Positions 6,981 through 14,414 of a stretch of 27,519 nt of DNA are shown here, in pieces. Positions within the stretch are counted from its first letter, which is position 1. Every line of letters begins with the position of its first letter. This stretch comes from CAZDDI01 sp964504195 (GTDB lineage Bacteria; Chloroflexota; Anaerolineae; B4-G1; SLSP01): assembly GCA_964504195.1 (NCBI GenBank), contig CAZDDI010000058.1, positions 1-27,519 of the forward strand, in the 5' to 3' direction. The translations under genes were made by a program, and so were the position numbers. A model generated the notes under the pieces. The model was not told where the DNA came from, did not search any database, and worked only from the letters and a program-made list of their open reading frames with translations.

Positions 6981-8477
6981 ATGAAAAAAGTAGGATTCAC
7001 CCTAATTCTCCTGGCGTTACTGCTAACCGCCTGTGAAGTCACGCCTACCGTTGACCTCACGCCCCCAACCGCCACAACGCAGCCGACGGCGACGCTCACG
7101 CCCAGTCCCACACCCACGCCGACTGCGCCATCTACCCCTACCGCTATCCCTACCCCACCCCCGCTCGCCGTTCCGGCGGAAGTGACCGCGTGGCTCACGG
7201 CCAACGCAGTCCCGTTCGACAGCCCCTTGCCCGGTCGCGGCTGCGACGATCTGCGCCCCCTGCTCGACATGGTCGGCGACGCGCGCATTGTGGCCCTGGG
7301 TGAGGCCACCCATGGAACCAGCGAGTTCTTCACGATGAAACATCGCATCCTCGAATGTCTCGTGCAGGAGAAGGGCTTCAACATCCTGGCGCTCGAAGCC
7401 ACCGATCCCGATCTGGTGTACCTCAACGCTTACCTGCAAACCGGCGAAGGAGATATGGAGACCGCCCTGGGTAGGTTGCTAAACTTCTGGACGCTAAACA
7501 CTGATGAATTTTTTGATATGCTCGCATGGTTGCACACACATAATCAAAACCCTGGGCAAACCCTAAAAGTCAGCCTGCGCGGGTTCGATGTAACATCAGG
7601 ACACATGGCCCTACAAATACTTCTCGACTATATGGAATGGGTTGATCCTCACAATCTGGAGCAAGTGCAAGAAGATGTGGACTGCTTGCGCCGGGGAATG
7701 ACCAATCCCCAAAATTACGCGGCCTGGACCACCGAAAATCAACTGCGTTGCCAACAAAGCATAGAAGACGTTCATGCGCTGCTGTTGAATCAAAGAAGTG
7801 CATACCAGACAGCCTCTTCCCCACTAGCTTATGCCGAAGCAGTAGAAGCAGCGCGCATACTCCAGCAATACGAAGAACTTCTACGCACAGATTATCAGGA
7901 CTCGACAGCAACGTTTAACTTGCGGGATAGATTTATGGCGGAAAACGTCGCCTGGCTGTTAGAGCAAGCCGGGCCAGAGGCCAAAATCGTACTCTGGGCG
8001 CACAACGGCCATGTTCAAACCAGCACCTTATCCAGGCCAAATCTCGAAGACATTGCATCGCTTCCGCCAGAAACAGCGCCGACGCTACTTCCGATGGGAG
8101 TACATCTAAGAGAATGGTTCGGAGATGAACTGGTAGTCATCGGATTTAGCTTTCAGTCTGGAAGTTTTAACGCTATGGGTATGGATTTGACCAACGGTTT
8201 CACCGGGCGCATGGAGCACACCGCCCGCGCCCCTTTGCCCGATAGCCACGAAGCATACCTCTACCCGGAAGGCCTCGCGCGCTATTATCTCGATTTACGC
8301 ACGATTCCGCTTGAAGGGGAGATTGCAGATTGGTTCCAGGAACCGCGTTGGTTCAGGTTTATCGGCAACGAATATCTTGAAGATTATGGCGAATACATGG
8401 TACAATCGCTCAAACTACCAAACGCCTTTGATGTTATTGTTTGCCTGCGGGATACTACCCCTTCCAGAGGCCGATAG
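6981..8477 (+). CDS. erythromycin esterase-family lipoprotein (copy 2)
   Basis: A 498-residue tandem paralogue of the preceding gene. It has a clear lipoprotein signal (MKKVGFTLILLALLLTAC, Cys 18), a longer TP-rich linker, and the same catalytic motifs (LGEATHGTSEFFTMKHRILE, RGFDV, LWAHNGHVQ). AGGAAA at 6967-6972 lies eight bases before the ATG. Most of the protein differs substantially from copy 1, but nucleotides 7167-7400 are about 92% identical to 5598-5831. The block covers the end of the linker and the first catalytic motifs. Both copies keep the active-site residues, so both are probably functional. The substrate is unknown; the pair may act on different esters outside the membrane. 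Confidence 0.85.
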   Translation: MKKVGFTLILLALLLTACEVTPTVDLTPPTATTQPTATLTPSPTPTPTAPSTPTAIPTPPPLAVPAEVTAWLTANAVPFDSPLPGRGCDDLRPLLDMVGDARIVALGEATHGTSEFFTMKHRILECLVQEKGFNILALEATDPDLVYLNAYLQTGEGDMETALGRLLNFWTLNTDEFFDMLAWLHTHNQNPGQTLKVSLRGFDVTSGHMALQILLDYMEWVDPHNLEQVQEDVDCLRRGMTNPQNYAAWTTENQLRCQQSIEDVHALLLNQRSAYQTASSPLAYAEAVEAARILQQYEELLRTDYQDSTATFNLRDRFMAENVAWLLEQAGPEAKIVLWAHNGHVQTSTLSRPNLEDIASLPPETAPTLLPMGVHLREWFGDELVVIGFSFQSGSFNAMGMDLTNGFTGRMEHTARAPLPDSHEAYLYPEGLARYYLDLRTIPLEGEIADWFQEPRWFRFIGNEYLEDYGEYMVQSLKLPNAFDVIVCLRDTTPSRGR

Positions 8478-8550
8478 AGGATAACGGGGGGTATTCAGCG
8501 CCCCGCGTTGAAACCTTGCACCCCCGTGTAATACTTCACGCCCTGCTGCG

Positions 8551-8556
8551 TATAAT
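8551..8556 (+). promoter_or_regulatory. TATAAT -10 box placed for a leaderless sigma-factor mRNA
   Basis: A perfect TATAAT lies only nine bases before the first in-frame start (GTG 8562) and fourteen before ATG 8572-8565 register start (ATG at 8565). Transcription would begin about 6-8 bases beyond it, close to the start codon. No Shine-Dalgarno sequence precedes any candidate start. There is no good -35 box at 16-18 bp; a TTGCAC lies too far upstream at 8516-8521. Confidence 0.4.
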
Positions 8557-8564
8557 TCTATGTG

Positions 8565-9086
8565 ATGCGCAGTCAAACAACACCTCTGTCGATGGATTGG
8601 GATATGGTGTATACAGAGCAGTTGCCCCGCGTCTACAACTACTTCCGCTATCGCGTGGGCGATGGGCCCTTGGCGGAGGACTTGACGGCTACCACGTTCG
8701 AGAAAGCCTGGCGCGGACGGGGGCGCTACCGGCGCGACCTCGGCGCTTTCACCACCAGGCTCTTCACCATCGCGCACAACGTCGCCGTGGATTACTTCCG
8801 TCGCCAGAAAGCCGACCTCTCGCTGAACGAGACCCCGCCGTTAGCCGATGCTGCCCCTTCTGTTGAGGAAATCGCCCAACGCCGCGCCGACTTTGCCCGG
8901 TTGAGCGCGCTCCTGTCCCGGCTGCCGAAGCGGGAACACGAATTGGTTGCCCTCAAATATGGCGCAGAGCTGGGGCATCGCCGCATCGCCGAGTTGACCG
9001 GGCTGAGCGAGAGCAACGTCGGCGTCATGCTGCATCGCATCGTCAAACACCTGCGCGCACAATGGGAGGATGAAGATGAACGATGA
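8565..9086 (+). CDS. ECF-like RNA polymerase sigma factor
   Basis: A 173-residue sigma-70 family protein of the short two-domain (ECF-like) kind, which directs RNA polymerase to a dedicated promoter set. Region 2 spans about residues 13-80 (YNYFRYRVGDGPLAEDLTATTFEKAW... ending VDYFRRQK). A short linker leads to region 4 at about 108-168, with its helix-turn-helix (LGHRRIAELTGLSESNVGVMLHR). The start could be GTG 8562, ATG 8565 or ATG 8592; none has a ribosome site, and a -10 box just upstream suggests leaderless translation. The gene overlaps the next one by 11 bases, a layout typical of a sigma factor with its regulator. Confidence 0.9.
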   Translation: MRSQTTPLSMDWDMVYTEQLPRVYNYFRYRVGDGPLAEDLTATTFEKAWRGRGRYRRDLGAFTTRLFTIAHNVAVDYFRRQKADLSLNETPPLADAAPSVEEIAQRRADFARLSALLSRLPKREHELVALKYGAELGHRRIAELTGLSESNVGVMLHRIVKHLRAQWEDEDER

Positions 9087-9867
9087 GTTCCTGACCCGTT
9101 TCAGAGAGCCGCCGCGCCCGGAGTTTGCAGCCCGCTTGCGCCGACGACTCAATGGCACAGCCCTGTTGCTGGGCGGGCTATTGTATGGCCTGTTCTATCC
9201 CCTGGTCGGCGTCATGTTGTTACTTTTCGCCCCCTTCAAATTCCATGGGGCGATTATCTGGACCGATTGGCTCTACCTCTACCCGCGCGCGTTGGTGTTC
9301 AGCCGCCCCTGGCCTTATATCCTGACAACTCTCGGTGCGCTTATCTTGGCAGTAGGAGCATTGTATTGGGACAAACCGGGCAAACTGACCCGTTGGCTGC
9401 TCTATATTATCATGGGCAGCATCCTGCTCTACCCCTTCGTCGCCGCTTATCGCCCGGCGGTTAAAGCCCGCGCAGGCTATACCTTGCTCAACGCCACTCA
9501 ACCGCCGTTTCTGTTAGGGCCAACCAAAAGCGCGCAGGTCGGGGCGGAAATCCATCGTTGCAGCTACATGCTGCTGGGCTGGGATGAAGACACCCTCTAT
9601 TATGAAGAGGATTGCGAAGGCTCGCTCACCACCTGGCGCTACACGCCGCCCGCGCGACGGGGAACACCCGCCGAAGTAACGCCAGATGTGCTCACCAGCG
9701 ACCCAGCTACCCAGGCCGATCTCGCGGTTAGCTCTCAAACGCCCTACAAAATCCTCACAGCAGCCGGTGTGCTCACCTCGCCTGATGGTCGCTGGCACAC
9801 TTTCGTCGCCCAACACAGCTACGGCCCAGAGAATGTACTCCTGATTTCCACGGCGCCATCGCCCTGA
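9076..9867 (+). CDS. membrane protein coupled to the sigma factor (possible anti-sigma partner)
   Basis: A 263-residue protein that I do not assign to a named family. It begins with a short charged cytoplasmic segment (NDEFLTRFREPPRPEFAARL), followed by three hydrophobic segments at about residues 28-52, 80-97 and 105-124, and an outside-facing C-terminal domain containing two cysteines. The N-terminal pattern resembles proteins encoded beside sigma factors in Chloroflexota. The start at 9076 has GGGAGG at 9064-9069 with ideal spacing and lies inside the 3' end of the sigma gene; ATG 9070 is less likely. By position it may hold or release the sigma factor in response to an envelope signal, but no ZAS-type zinc motif is visible, so this is inference. 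Confidence 0.7.
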   Translation: MNDEFLTRFREPPRPEFAARLRRRLNGTALLLGGLLYGLFYPLVGVMLLLFAPFKFHGAIIWTDWLYLYPRALVFSRPWPYILTTLGALILAVGALYWDKPGKLTRWLLYIIMGSILLYPFVAAYRPAVKARAGYTLLNATQPPFLLGPTKSAQVGAEIHRCSYMLLGWDEDTLYYEEDCEGSLTTWRYTPPARRGTPAEVTPDVLTSDPATQADLAVSSQTPYKILTAAGVLTSPDGRWHTFVAQHSYGPENVLLISTAPSP

Positions 9868-9882
9868 GCTGTTCCACAACAA

Positions 9883-9918
9883 CGCGCTGATGGGGAAGTT
9901 CCCCATCAGCGCGCTTTT
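9883..9918 (+). terminator. strong terminator between convergent genes
   Basis: A perfect 14-bp stem, CGCGCTGATGGGGA (9883-9896) with its complement (9900-9913), has a 3-nt loop and is followed by CTTTT. It ends the sigma-factor unit and faces the minus-strand operon ending at 9937; on the minus strand the tail is only TTGTTG, so it may act there more weakly. Confidence 0.85.
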
Positions 9919-9936
9919 GTCGCCTAGCCTTCTCGC

Positions 9937-10404
9937 CTACTGAATCAAGCCCCCGTGATAGTGCAGCTCATACACCACCATGCCGTCCCGCTCAATCCAC
10001 TCGCGGCCCGTGAAGGCTGTGAAATCACCCTCGCTGGTATCGTGGTAGATGCTGCCATACGTTTCGTAGATGAAGCCGCCGAGAAAACGCCCCTCGCGGT
10101 ACATCTCCGTGAGGCTGGCCTTGATGATTTGTCCGGCCTCCGCCGCCCCGATGCGCTCCGGGTGCAGGATGCGCCCGTAGTAGTTCATCGCCCACACGGG
10201 TTGCCCCTCGTAGTACACCACCTCTTCGCCGATGAAGTCCGCGCCACCGAAGTAGCTGTCCAGATAGGCGAAGGGCGCGCGATGGTACTCCAAATCGTGC
10301 GCGCCGGGGCGATGCGCCAGGCTCGGCTGCCCGTTGCCAACGTAGGTATGCGCTTTGGACTCAACGATGAATGCGTGTAATGCTGATAGTTGTTCTGTGT
10401 TCAT
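9937..10404 (-). CDS. DUF5680 domain protein
   Basis: A 155-residue soluble protein matching the pattern of the DUF5680 family. An N-terminal helix (LHAFIVESKAHTYVGNG) precedes RPGAHDLEYHRAPFAYLDSYFGG, then FIGEEVVYYEGQPVWAMNYYGR, and the protein ends with a YELHYHGG motif. Members are small stand-alone proteins of unknown biochemical function, rich in aromatic and acidic residues. An AGGAG precedes the ATG. It is the last gene of the minus-strand run, 40 bp after the universal stress protein, so it may be transcribed with it. No signal peptide is seen. The family call is from recalled motif pattern, not a search. Confidence 0.75.
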   Translation of the reverse strand: MNTEQLSALHAFIVESKAHTYVGNGQPSLAHRPGAHDLEYHRAPFAYLDSYFGGADFIGEEVVYYEGQPVWAMNYYGRILHPERIGAAEAGQIIKASLTEMYREGRFLGGFIYETYGSIYHDTSEGDFTAFTGREWIERDGMVVYELHYHGGLIQ

Positions 10405-10444
10405 AGCTCTCCTGATGTTGAAATGTGTTTTGTTGCCTCAGCCG

Positions 10445-11272
10445 CTACGCCTCGGGATTACGTACCACCAGCACCGGGCGCGCAGCGCGTTCGACGACGA
10501 AATCAGTGATGCTGTTCACGAAATGACGGCGCAAGCCGTGCGCCGCGTAGGTTGAGCCGAGCGCCACCAGGTCATATTCCCCCTCTTGTATCTCCGCCAG
10601 GATTTGCGCCTCCACCGGGCCATGGCGCAGCTGCACACCGGTTTCGATGCCCAACCCACGCAACTGCTCGCGACCGGCTTTCAGGTTGCGCCCTTGTGAG
10701 GTATCGGTCTGGAGCAGCGCCCCCCACGCATCTTCAACCTCACGTAGAATGGGATAGTGGAGCTGCGGCTGAGGGGTGACGTAGAGCAACGTCACATGGG
10801 CACCGGTTGCCTGTGCAATTTGGCCTACAAGCTGGATCGTTTTGGCTGGATACCACAGGTCGCCGCTGCACAGGAGGATGTCGTGTAATGCGGGCCGCCC
10901 AGTGGGGACGACAAGGACGGGCACGGTCACTTCGCTCAGCACGCGCCGCACAAGCGAGCCGTGTAACCAGCGGTTGATGCGGCTTTGTTCCAACGCCCCG
11001 ATAACGATCAAGTTGTATGTTTCCTGAGCGGCCTGCGCTACAATCTCATGGGCCGGATTGCCGGCGCGCTGGAGCGGCTCGCACGTCAGCCCAGCGGAGT
11101 GCAATATTGCGCACACTTCATCTAACGCGCGGGCGAGGGCCGACGCCCGCTCCGGGCGATCAGATGCGCCCAGCGCCGTTACCTGCGCCTGGAGTTGAAT
11201 CGCCAGACGACTGCCCAGAGTCAGCGCGGCCTCGCTACCCGGCGCGCCATCGGAGCAAAGTAATAGCTGCAT
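10445..11272 (-). CDS. tandem-domain universal stress protein
   Basis: A 275-residue protein of two UspA folds, about residues 1-125 and 135-275. Each starts with a core beta strand (MQLLLCSDGAPGSEAAL; HDILLCSGDLWYPAK) and ends with VPVLVVPT or RPVLVVRN. Usp proteins respond to stress and often bind nucleotides. The usual G-2X-G-9X-G-S/T ATP motif is degenerate in both halves (GALEQSRINRWLHGSLV; GSTYAAHGLRRHFVNSI), so ATP binding is doubtful. The start at 11272 is chosen because AGGAGG lies six bases upstream; a longer frame to 11290 lacks this. It follows the chromate-type transporter gene by 55 bp on the same strand. Confidence 0.88.
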   Translation of the reverse strand: MQLLLCSDGAPGSEAALTLGSRLAIQLQAQVTALGASDRPERASALARALDEVCAILHSAGLTCEPLQRAGNPAHEIVAQAAQETYNLIVIGALEQSRINRWLHGSLVRRVLSEVTVPVLVVPTGRPALHDILLCSGDLWYPAKTIQLVGQIAQATGAHVTLLYVTPQPQLHYPILREVEDAWGALLQTDTSQGRNLKAGREQLRGLGIETGVQLRHGPVEAQILAEIQEGEYDLVALGSTYAAHGLRRHFVNSITDFVVERAARPVLVVRNPEA

Positions 11273-11327
11273 GGGGAGCCTCCTAAGCAAATCAAAAAAT
11301 CACAAATCCTTACCAGTTGTTCAACAG

Positions 11328-11846
11328 CTACCGAAACAGTACGATGCCAACCAGTCCGGCAACGAGCAGAACGATAGCGGGCGGAACTTTGAAGACCGTC
11401 ATCGCCAACAGGCTAGTCGCGCCCAAGAGCAACGGCTGCCACTCGCGCCACACACCTTCCGCCACAAGGTGGTAGGCGGTGATGAGCAGCAGCGCCGCCA
11501 GTGCCGGAGCCAACCCCTTGATGAAACCCTCAATCCAGGTGGCACCGCGCAGCCGAGTCAACACAACGGCAGCAGAGAGCATGATGAGCAGTGGCGGCAG
11601 AATCGTACCTAGGAAAGCGACCAGAGCGCCGGGGATGCCAGCCACCCGATAGCCCACGAACACAGCCAACTGAATCGCATCCGAACCCGGCAGAACGCTG
11701 GAAAAGCCTACTGCCTCGATGAATTCCTCGTGGCTCAGTAATGTATCTACAGCTTCGGAGTAGAGCAAGCCTACCGAGGCCGGCCCAGAAGTTGTCAGTA
11801 AGTTGATTTTGAGAAACATGACAAACAGCGACCACCACTTACCCAT
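11328..11846 (-). CDS. chrA: chromate transporter family protein (single CHR domain)
   Basis: A 172-residue membrane protein with one CHR domain, the half-size form of the chromate ion transporter family. The N-terminal motif FLKINLLTTSGPASVGLLYSE and the typical LGTILPPLLIMLSAAVV stretch are present, with about five hydrophobic segments. Short CHR proteins usually occur as an adjacent pair that makes a heterodimer; only one is found here. GGAGGT lies five bases before the ATG. The gene starts 13 bp after pstB, so it is almost certainly in the pst operon. CHR proteins are known for chromate efflux, yet some may move sulfate or other oxyanions. The symbol is given for the family; the substrate is not shown. 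Confidence 0.82.
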   Translation of the reverse strand: MGKWWSLFVMFLKINLLTTSGPASVGLLYSEAVDTLLSHEEFIEAVGFSSVLPGSDAIQLAVFVGYRVAGIPGALVAFLGTILPPLLIMLSAAVVLTRLRGATWIEGFIKGLAPALAALLLITAYHLVAEGVWREWQPLLLGATSLLAMTVFKVPPAIVLLVAGLVGIVLFR

Positions 11847-11859
11847 GCTCCACCTCCCG

Positions 11860-12621
11860 TCAATAAAGTTCGCCCTGCAAATAGGCGCGGGTGCGCGCCT
11901 CGCGCGGGTGATTGAAAACCTGTTCTGCCGGGCCGTGCTCGATCAGCTCGCCCAGATACATAAAAATCACATAATCGGCCAGCCGCCGCGCCTGGCGCAG
12001 GATATGCGTCACCAGCACTATTGTATAATCACGCTTGAGTTCCAGCAAGCGATCCTCTATGCGCTGCGCTGAAATCGGGTCGAGCGCAGAAGTAGCCTCG
12101 TCGCACAGCAGCACCTCCGGCTCGACCGCCAGACCGCGCGCCAGGCAGAGCCGCTGTTGTTGGCCGATAGAAAGCGCCGACGCGGGCGCGTGCAAGCGGC
12201 TCTGCACCTCATCCCACAGCCCGGCGGCCCGCAGTTGCTTCTCGACGATGGCATCCAATTCCTGCCGCTTGCGGATACCGTGGATGTGCGGCCCGTAGGC
12301 CACGTTCTCGTAGATAGACATGGGCAATGGGAAGGGCCGTTGCGCCAGCAGCCCGATGCGCTTGCGAATCTCGGTCACATCCACGCGCGGGTCATAGATA
12401 TTCTGTCCCTCGAAGATAACCTCGCCCCATACGCGCACGCCATCTACCAGCTCCACCAGGCGGCTGATGGAGCGCAGCAGCGTGGTCTTCCCACACCCCG
12501 ACGGCCCGATGATAGCCGTGATTTGCTGCGCGGGGATGTCTACGCTGACCTCTTGCACAGCCTGTTGGCTGCCATAAGTCACATTCAGATTGCGGATTTG
12601 GATTAGAGTCTCGTTGGTCAT
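11860..12621 (-). CDS. pstB: Pst-type ABC transporter ATP-binding protein
   Basis: A 253-residue ATPase that powers uptake through PstCA. Walker A is GPSGCGKTT (about residues 39-47), the Q-loop is in LLAQRPFPLPMSIYENV, Walker B is EVLLCDEATSALDP, and the H-loop is VTHILRQARR. The signature is LSIGQQQRLCLARGLA, with Ile replacing the usual Gly of LSGGQ. The C-terminal HPREARTRAYLQGELY matches the PstB tail pattern. GAGGT precedes the ATG, and the gene follows pstA by 8 bp. Family identity as PstB-like is good, but some PstB relatives serve other oxyanions such as tungstate, so phosphate is likely rather than proven. Confidence 0.88.
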   Translation of the reverse strand: MTNETLIQIRNLNVTYGSQQAVQEVSVDIPAQQITAIIGPSGCGKTTLLRSISRLVELVDGVRVWGEVIFEGQNIYDPRVDVTEIRKRIGLLAQRPFPLPMSIYENVAYGPHIHGIRKRQELDAIVEKQLRAAGLWDEVQSRLHAPASALSIGQQQRLCLARGLAVEPEVLLCDEATSALDPISAQRIEDRLLELKRDYTIVLVTHILRQARRLADYVIFMYLGELIEHGPAEQVFNHPREARTRAYLQGELY

Positions 12622-12629
12622 AACAAACC

Positions 12630-13475
12630 TCAGCGGATCATATACTTGGTCAAACGGCGGGAGAGCAGCCGCGCGCCCAGGCTGATGATGAGGATGATAA
12701 CCGTCAGCACCAGCGCCGAGGCGTAGGCGCGCTCGCGCACCTCTGGCACGGGCGTGCCCAGCTGGAAGAAGACGGCCAACGGCAGCGAAGCAACGGGGCG
12801 CAGCAGCGAGGTGGGCAGCCGATCAGTATACCCGGCGGTGAAGAGCACTGCCGCCGCGTCGCCGATAGCGCGTCCAAAGGCGAGCAACAGCGCCGTGAAC
12901 AGCCCTGGCGCCGCTTGCCGCAACACCACACGCAGCGATGTCTCCAGCCGCGTCGCGCCCAGCGCATACGAGGCTTCCTTCAAATCGAAGGGGATCATCA
13001 ACATGACCTCTTCCATGGCGCGCACCAAAATCGGCAATTCCAGCAGCGCCAACGCAATGATGCCCCCCAAGAGCGAGGCGCGCAATCCCAGGAACAACAA
13101 CAGCGTGAACCCGAAGGCCCCGTATACAATGGAAGGCACGCCCCAGAGCACATCCAGCGAAAGCCGCGCCAGCTCCACCAACCGCGCGTTTTTAGCGAAG
13201 ACCTGGAGATAGAGCACCACCGGCAACGCCATGAGGCAACTGAGCAGCGTCGCGCCACCCGCCAACGCCAGCGATCCGGTGATGGCATTGAGGATGCCGC
13301 CCTCTTTGCCCAAGTAGTAGCCCCCGCGCGGCGTCTGGGTCAGCATCGCCAGGTTGAGCGCGGGCAGACCCTTAATGAGCACTGTCGCCAGGATGAGGAT
13401 CAAAACACCCACGATAAACGCCAGCGAGGCCAACATCAGCCCTACAAAAAGCCGTTCTTCGAAATGCTTGTTCAT
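12630..13475 (-). CDS. pstA: Pst-type ABC transporter permease A
   Basis: A 281-residue membrane permease with six hydrophobic segments. The coupling motif is EASYALGATRLETSLRVVLRQAAPG, followed by AFGRAIGDAAAVLFTAG, as in PstA. The early GGYYLGKEGGILNAITGSL segment also fits the family. The ATG at 13475 overlaps the pstC stop in a TGATG junction and has AGGAGG eight bases upstream; a TTG one codon earlier is the longest alternative. With PstC it forms the membrane channel for the substrate delivered by PstS. Confidence 0.9.
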   Translation of the reverse strand: MNKHFEERLFVGLMLASLAFIVGVLILILATVLIKGLPALNLAMLTQTPRGGYYLGKEGGILNAITGSLALAGGATLLSCLMALPVVLYLQVFAKNARLVELARLSLDVLWGVPSIVYGAFGFTLLLFLGLRASLLGGIIALALLELPILVRAMEEVMLMIPFDLKEASYALGATRLETSLRVVLRQAAPGLFTALLLAFGRAIGDAAAVLFTAGYTDRLPTSLLRPVASLPLAVFFQLGTPVPEVRERAYASALVLTVIILIISLGARLLSRRLTKYMIR

Positions 13476-14413
13476 CAAGTTGCCCTCCTGACCGCGCGCA
13501 ACAGCATGAGCCGCGCGACGATGGTGAAGAGTAACACAATCAACAGCAGCACCAGCGCGGCGGCGAGCAAGGCCGCATCGTACAGCGGAATGGACATCAT
13601 CTCGCCGTAGTTGTTGGCAATGAGGGCCGGCAGGGGATAGGCAGCGTCGAACAGGGAGCGCGGCAGTTGTGGCACGTTGCCTACGACCATCATCACGGCC
13701 ATTGTCTCACCGAAGGCCCGCGAGAAACCCAGCACGATGGCCGCAATCACGCCCGGCAGGGAGCGGCGCAGCACCACGCCCTTGACCATCTGCCAGCGGG
13801 TAGCCCCCAGCGCCAGGGCCGCTTCGCGCAGGCCATCCGGCACCGCACGGAGCACTTCCTCAATTACGGAGATGATGATCGGAAAAATCATCACCGCCAG
13901 CACGATGCTACCCGCCAACACGCCATAGCCGGTGGGATTGTCGGAGCGCAACAACGGGATGAATCCCAGGTACGTGTTGGCCCAGGGGGTGACGAAATCG
14001 CGGATGATGGGCACCACCACCAGAATCCCCCACAGCCCGAAGACTACCGAGGGGATGCCAGCCAGCAGGTCTATCAGCGTTTTGGCCGCATCGCGCACGC
14101 GGCGCGGCGCATATTCGGCCAGATAGATGGCGCTCAGCAGGCAAGGAGGTACGGCAAGCACCATCCCCAACCCGGTGACCCATAATGTACCAACGATGAA
14201 CGGCAGGAAGCCGAACTCACCGCGCAAGGGCCGCCAGGTGGATGCGGTCAGCAGCTCACCCAACGGTTGGATGTCGAGCAGCGGGCGAGAGCGCGCCAAC
14301 AAGCCTAACCCAATGAGTAGCACTAGGGAGGCGGCAAAGATGGTCATCCCAGCCATCACTCGTCCGGCGAGCCGATCCAGGCGCAATCGCCAGCGTGTGC
14401 GTTGGCCTGTCAT
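13475..14413 (-). CDS. pstC: Pst-type ABC transporter permease C
   Basis: A 312-residue membrane permease with six hydrophobic segments. The coupling loop is EAALALGATRWQMVKGVVLRRSLPG followed by IAAIVLGFSRAFGETMAVMMVVG, characteristic of PstC. The periplasmic GEFGFLPFIVGTLWVT segment is also typical. The start at 14413 is chosen over the open frame to 14485, because GGAG lies five bases upstream and the longer version would run into pstS coding sequence with an Arg/Trp-rich, implausible leader. The gene begins one base after the pstS stop and overlaps pstA by one base, so the transporter is made from one message. Confidence 0.9.
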   Translation of the reverse strand: MTGQRTRWRLRLDRLAGRVMAGMTIFAASLVLLIGLGLLARSRPLLDIQPLGELLTASTWRPLRGEFGFLPFIVGTLWVTGLGMVLAVPPCLLSAIYLAEYAPRRVRDAAKTLIDLLAGIPSVVFGLWGILVVVPIIRDFVTPWANTYLGFIPLLRSDNPTGYGVLAGSIVLAVMIFPIIISVIEEVLRAVPDGLREAALALGATRWQMVKGVVLRRSLPGVIAAIVLGFSRAFGETMAVMMVVGNVPQLPRSLFDAAYPLPALIANNYGEMMSIPLYDAALLAAALVLLLIVLLFTIVARLMLLRAVRRAT

Positions 14414-14414
14414 G

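Noticed and set aside
5424..8477. Esterase pair as an antibiotic-resistance cassette
   Set aside because: Both are lipoproteins with chromosomal-type context, no integron or mobile genes lie nearby, and the family includes many non-macrolide members.
12915..13610. 231-codon plus-strand frame across pstA/pstC
   Set aside because: It is Gln/Arg/His-rich antisense of well-supported permease genes, without motifs or a ribosome site.
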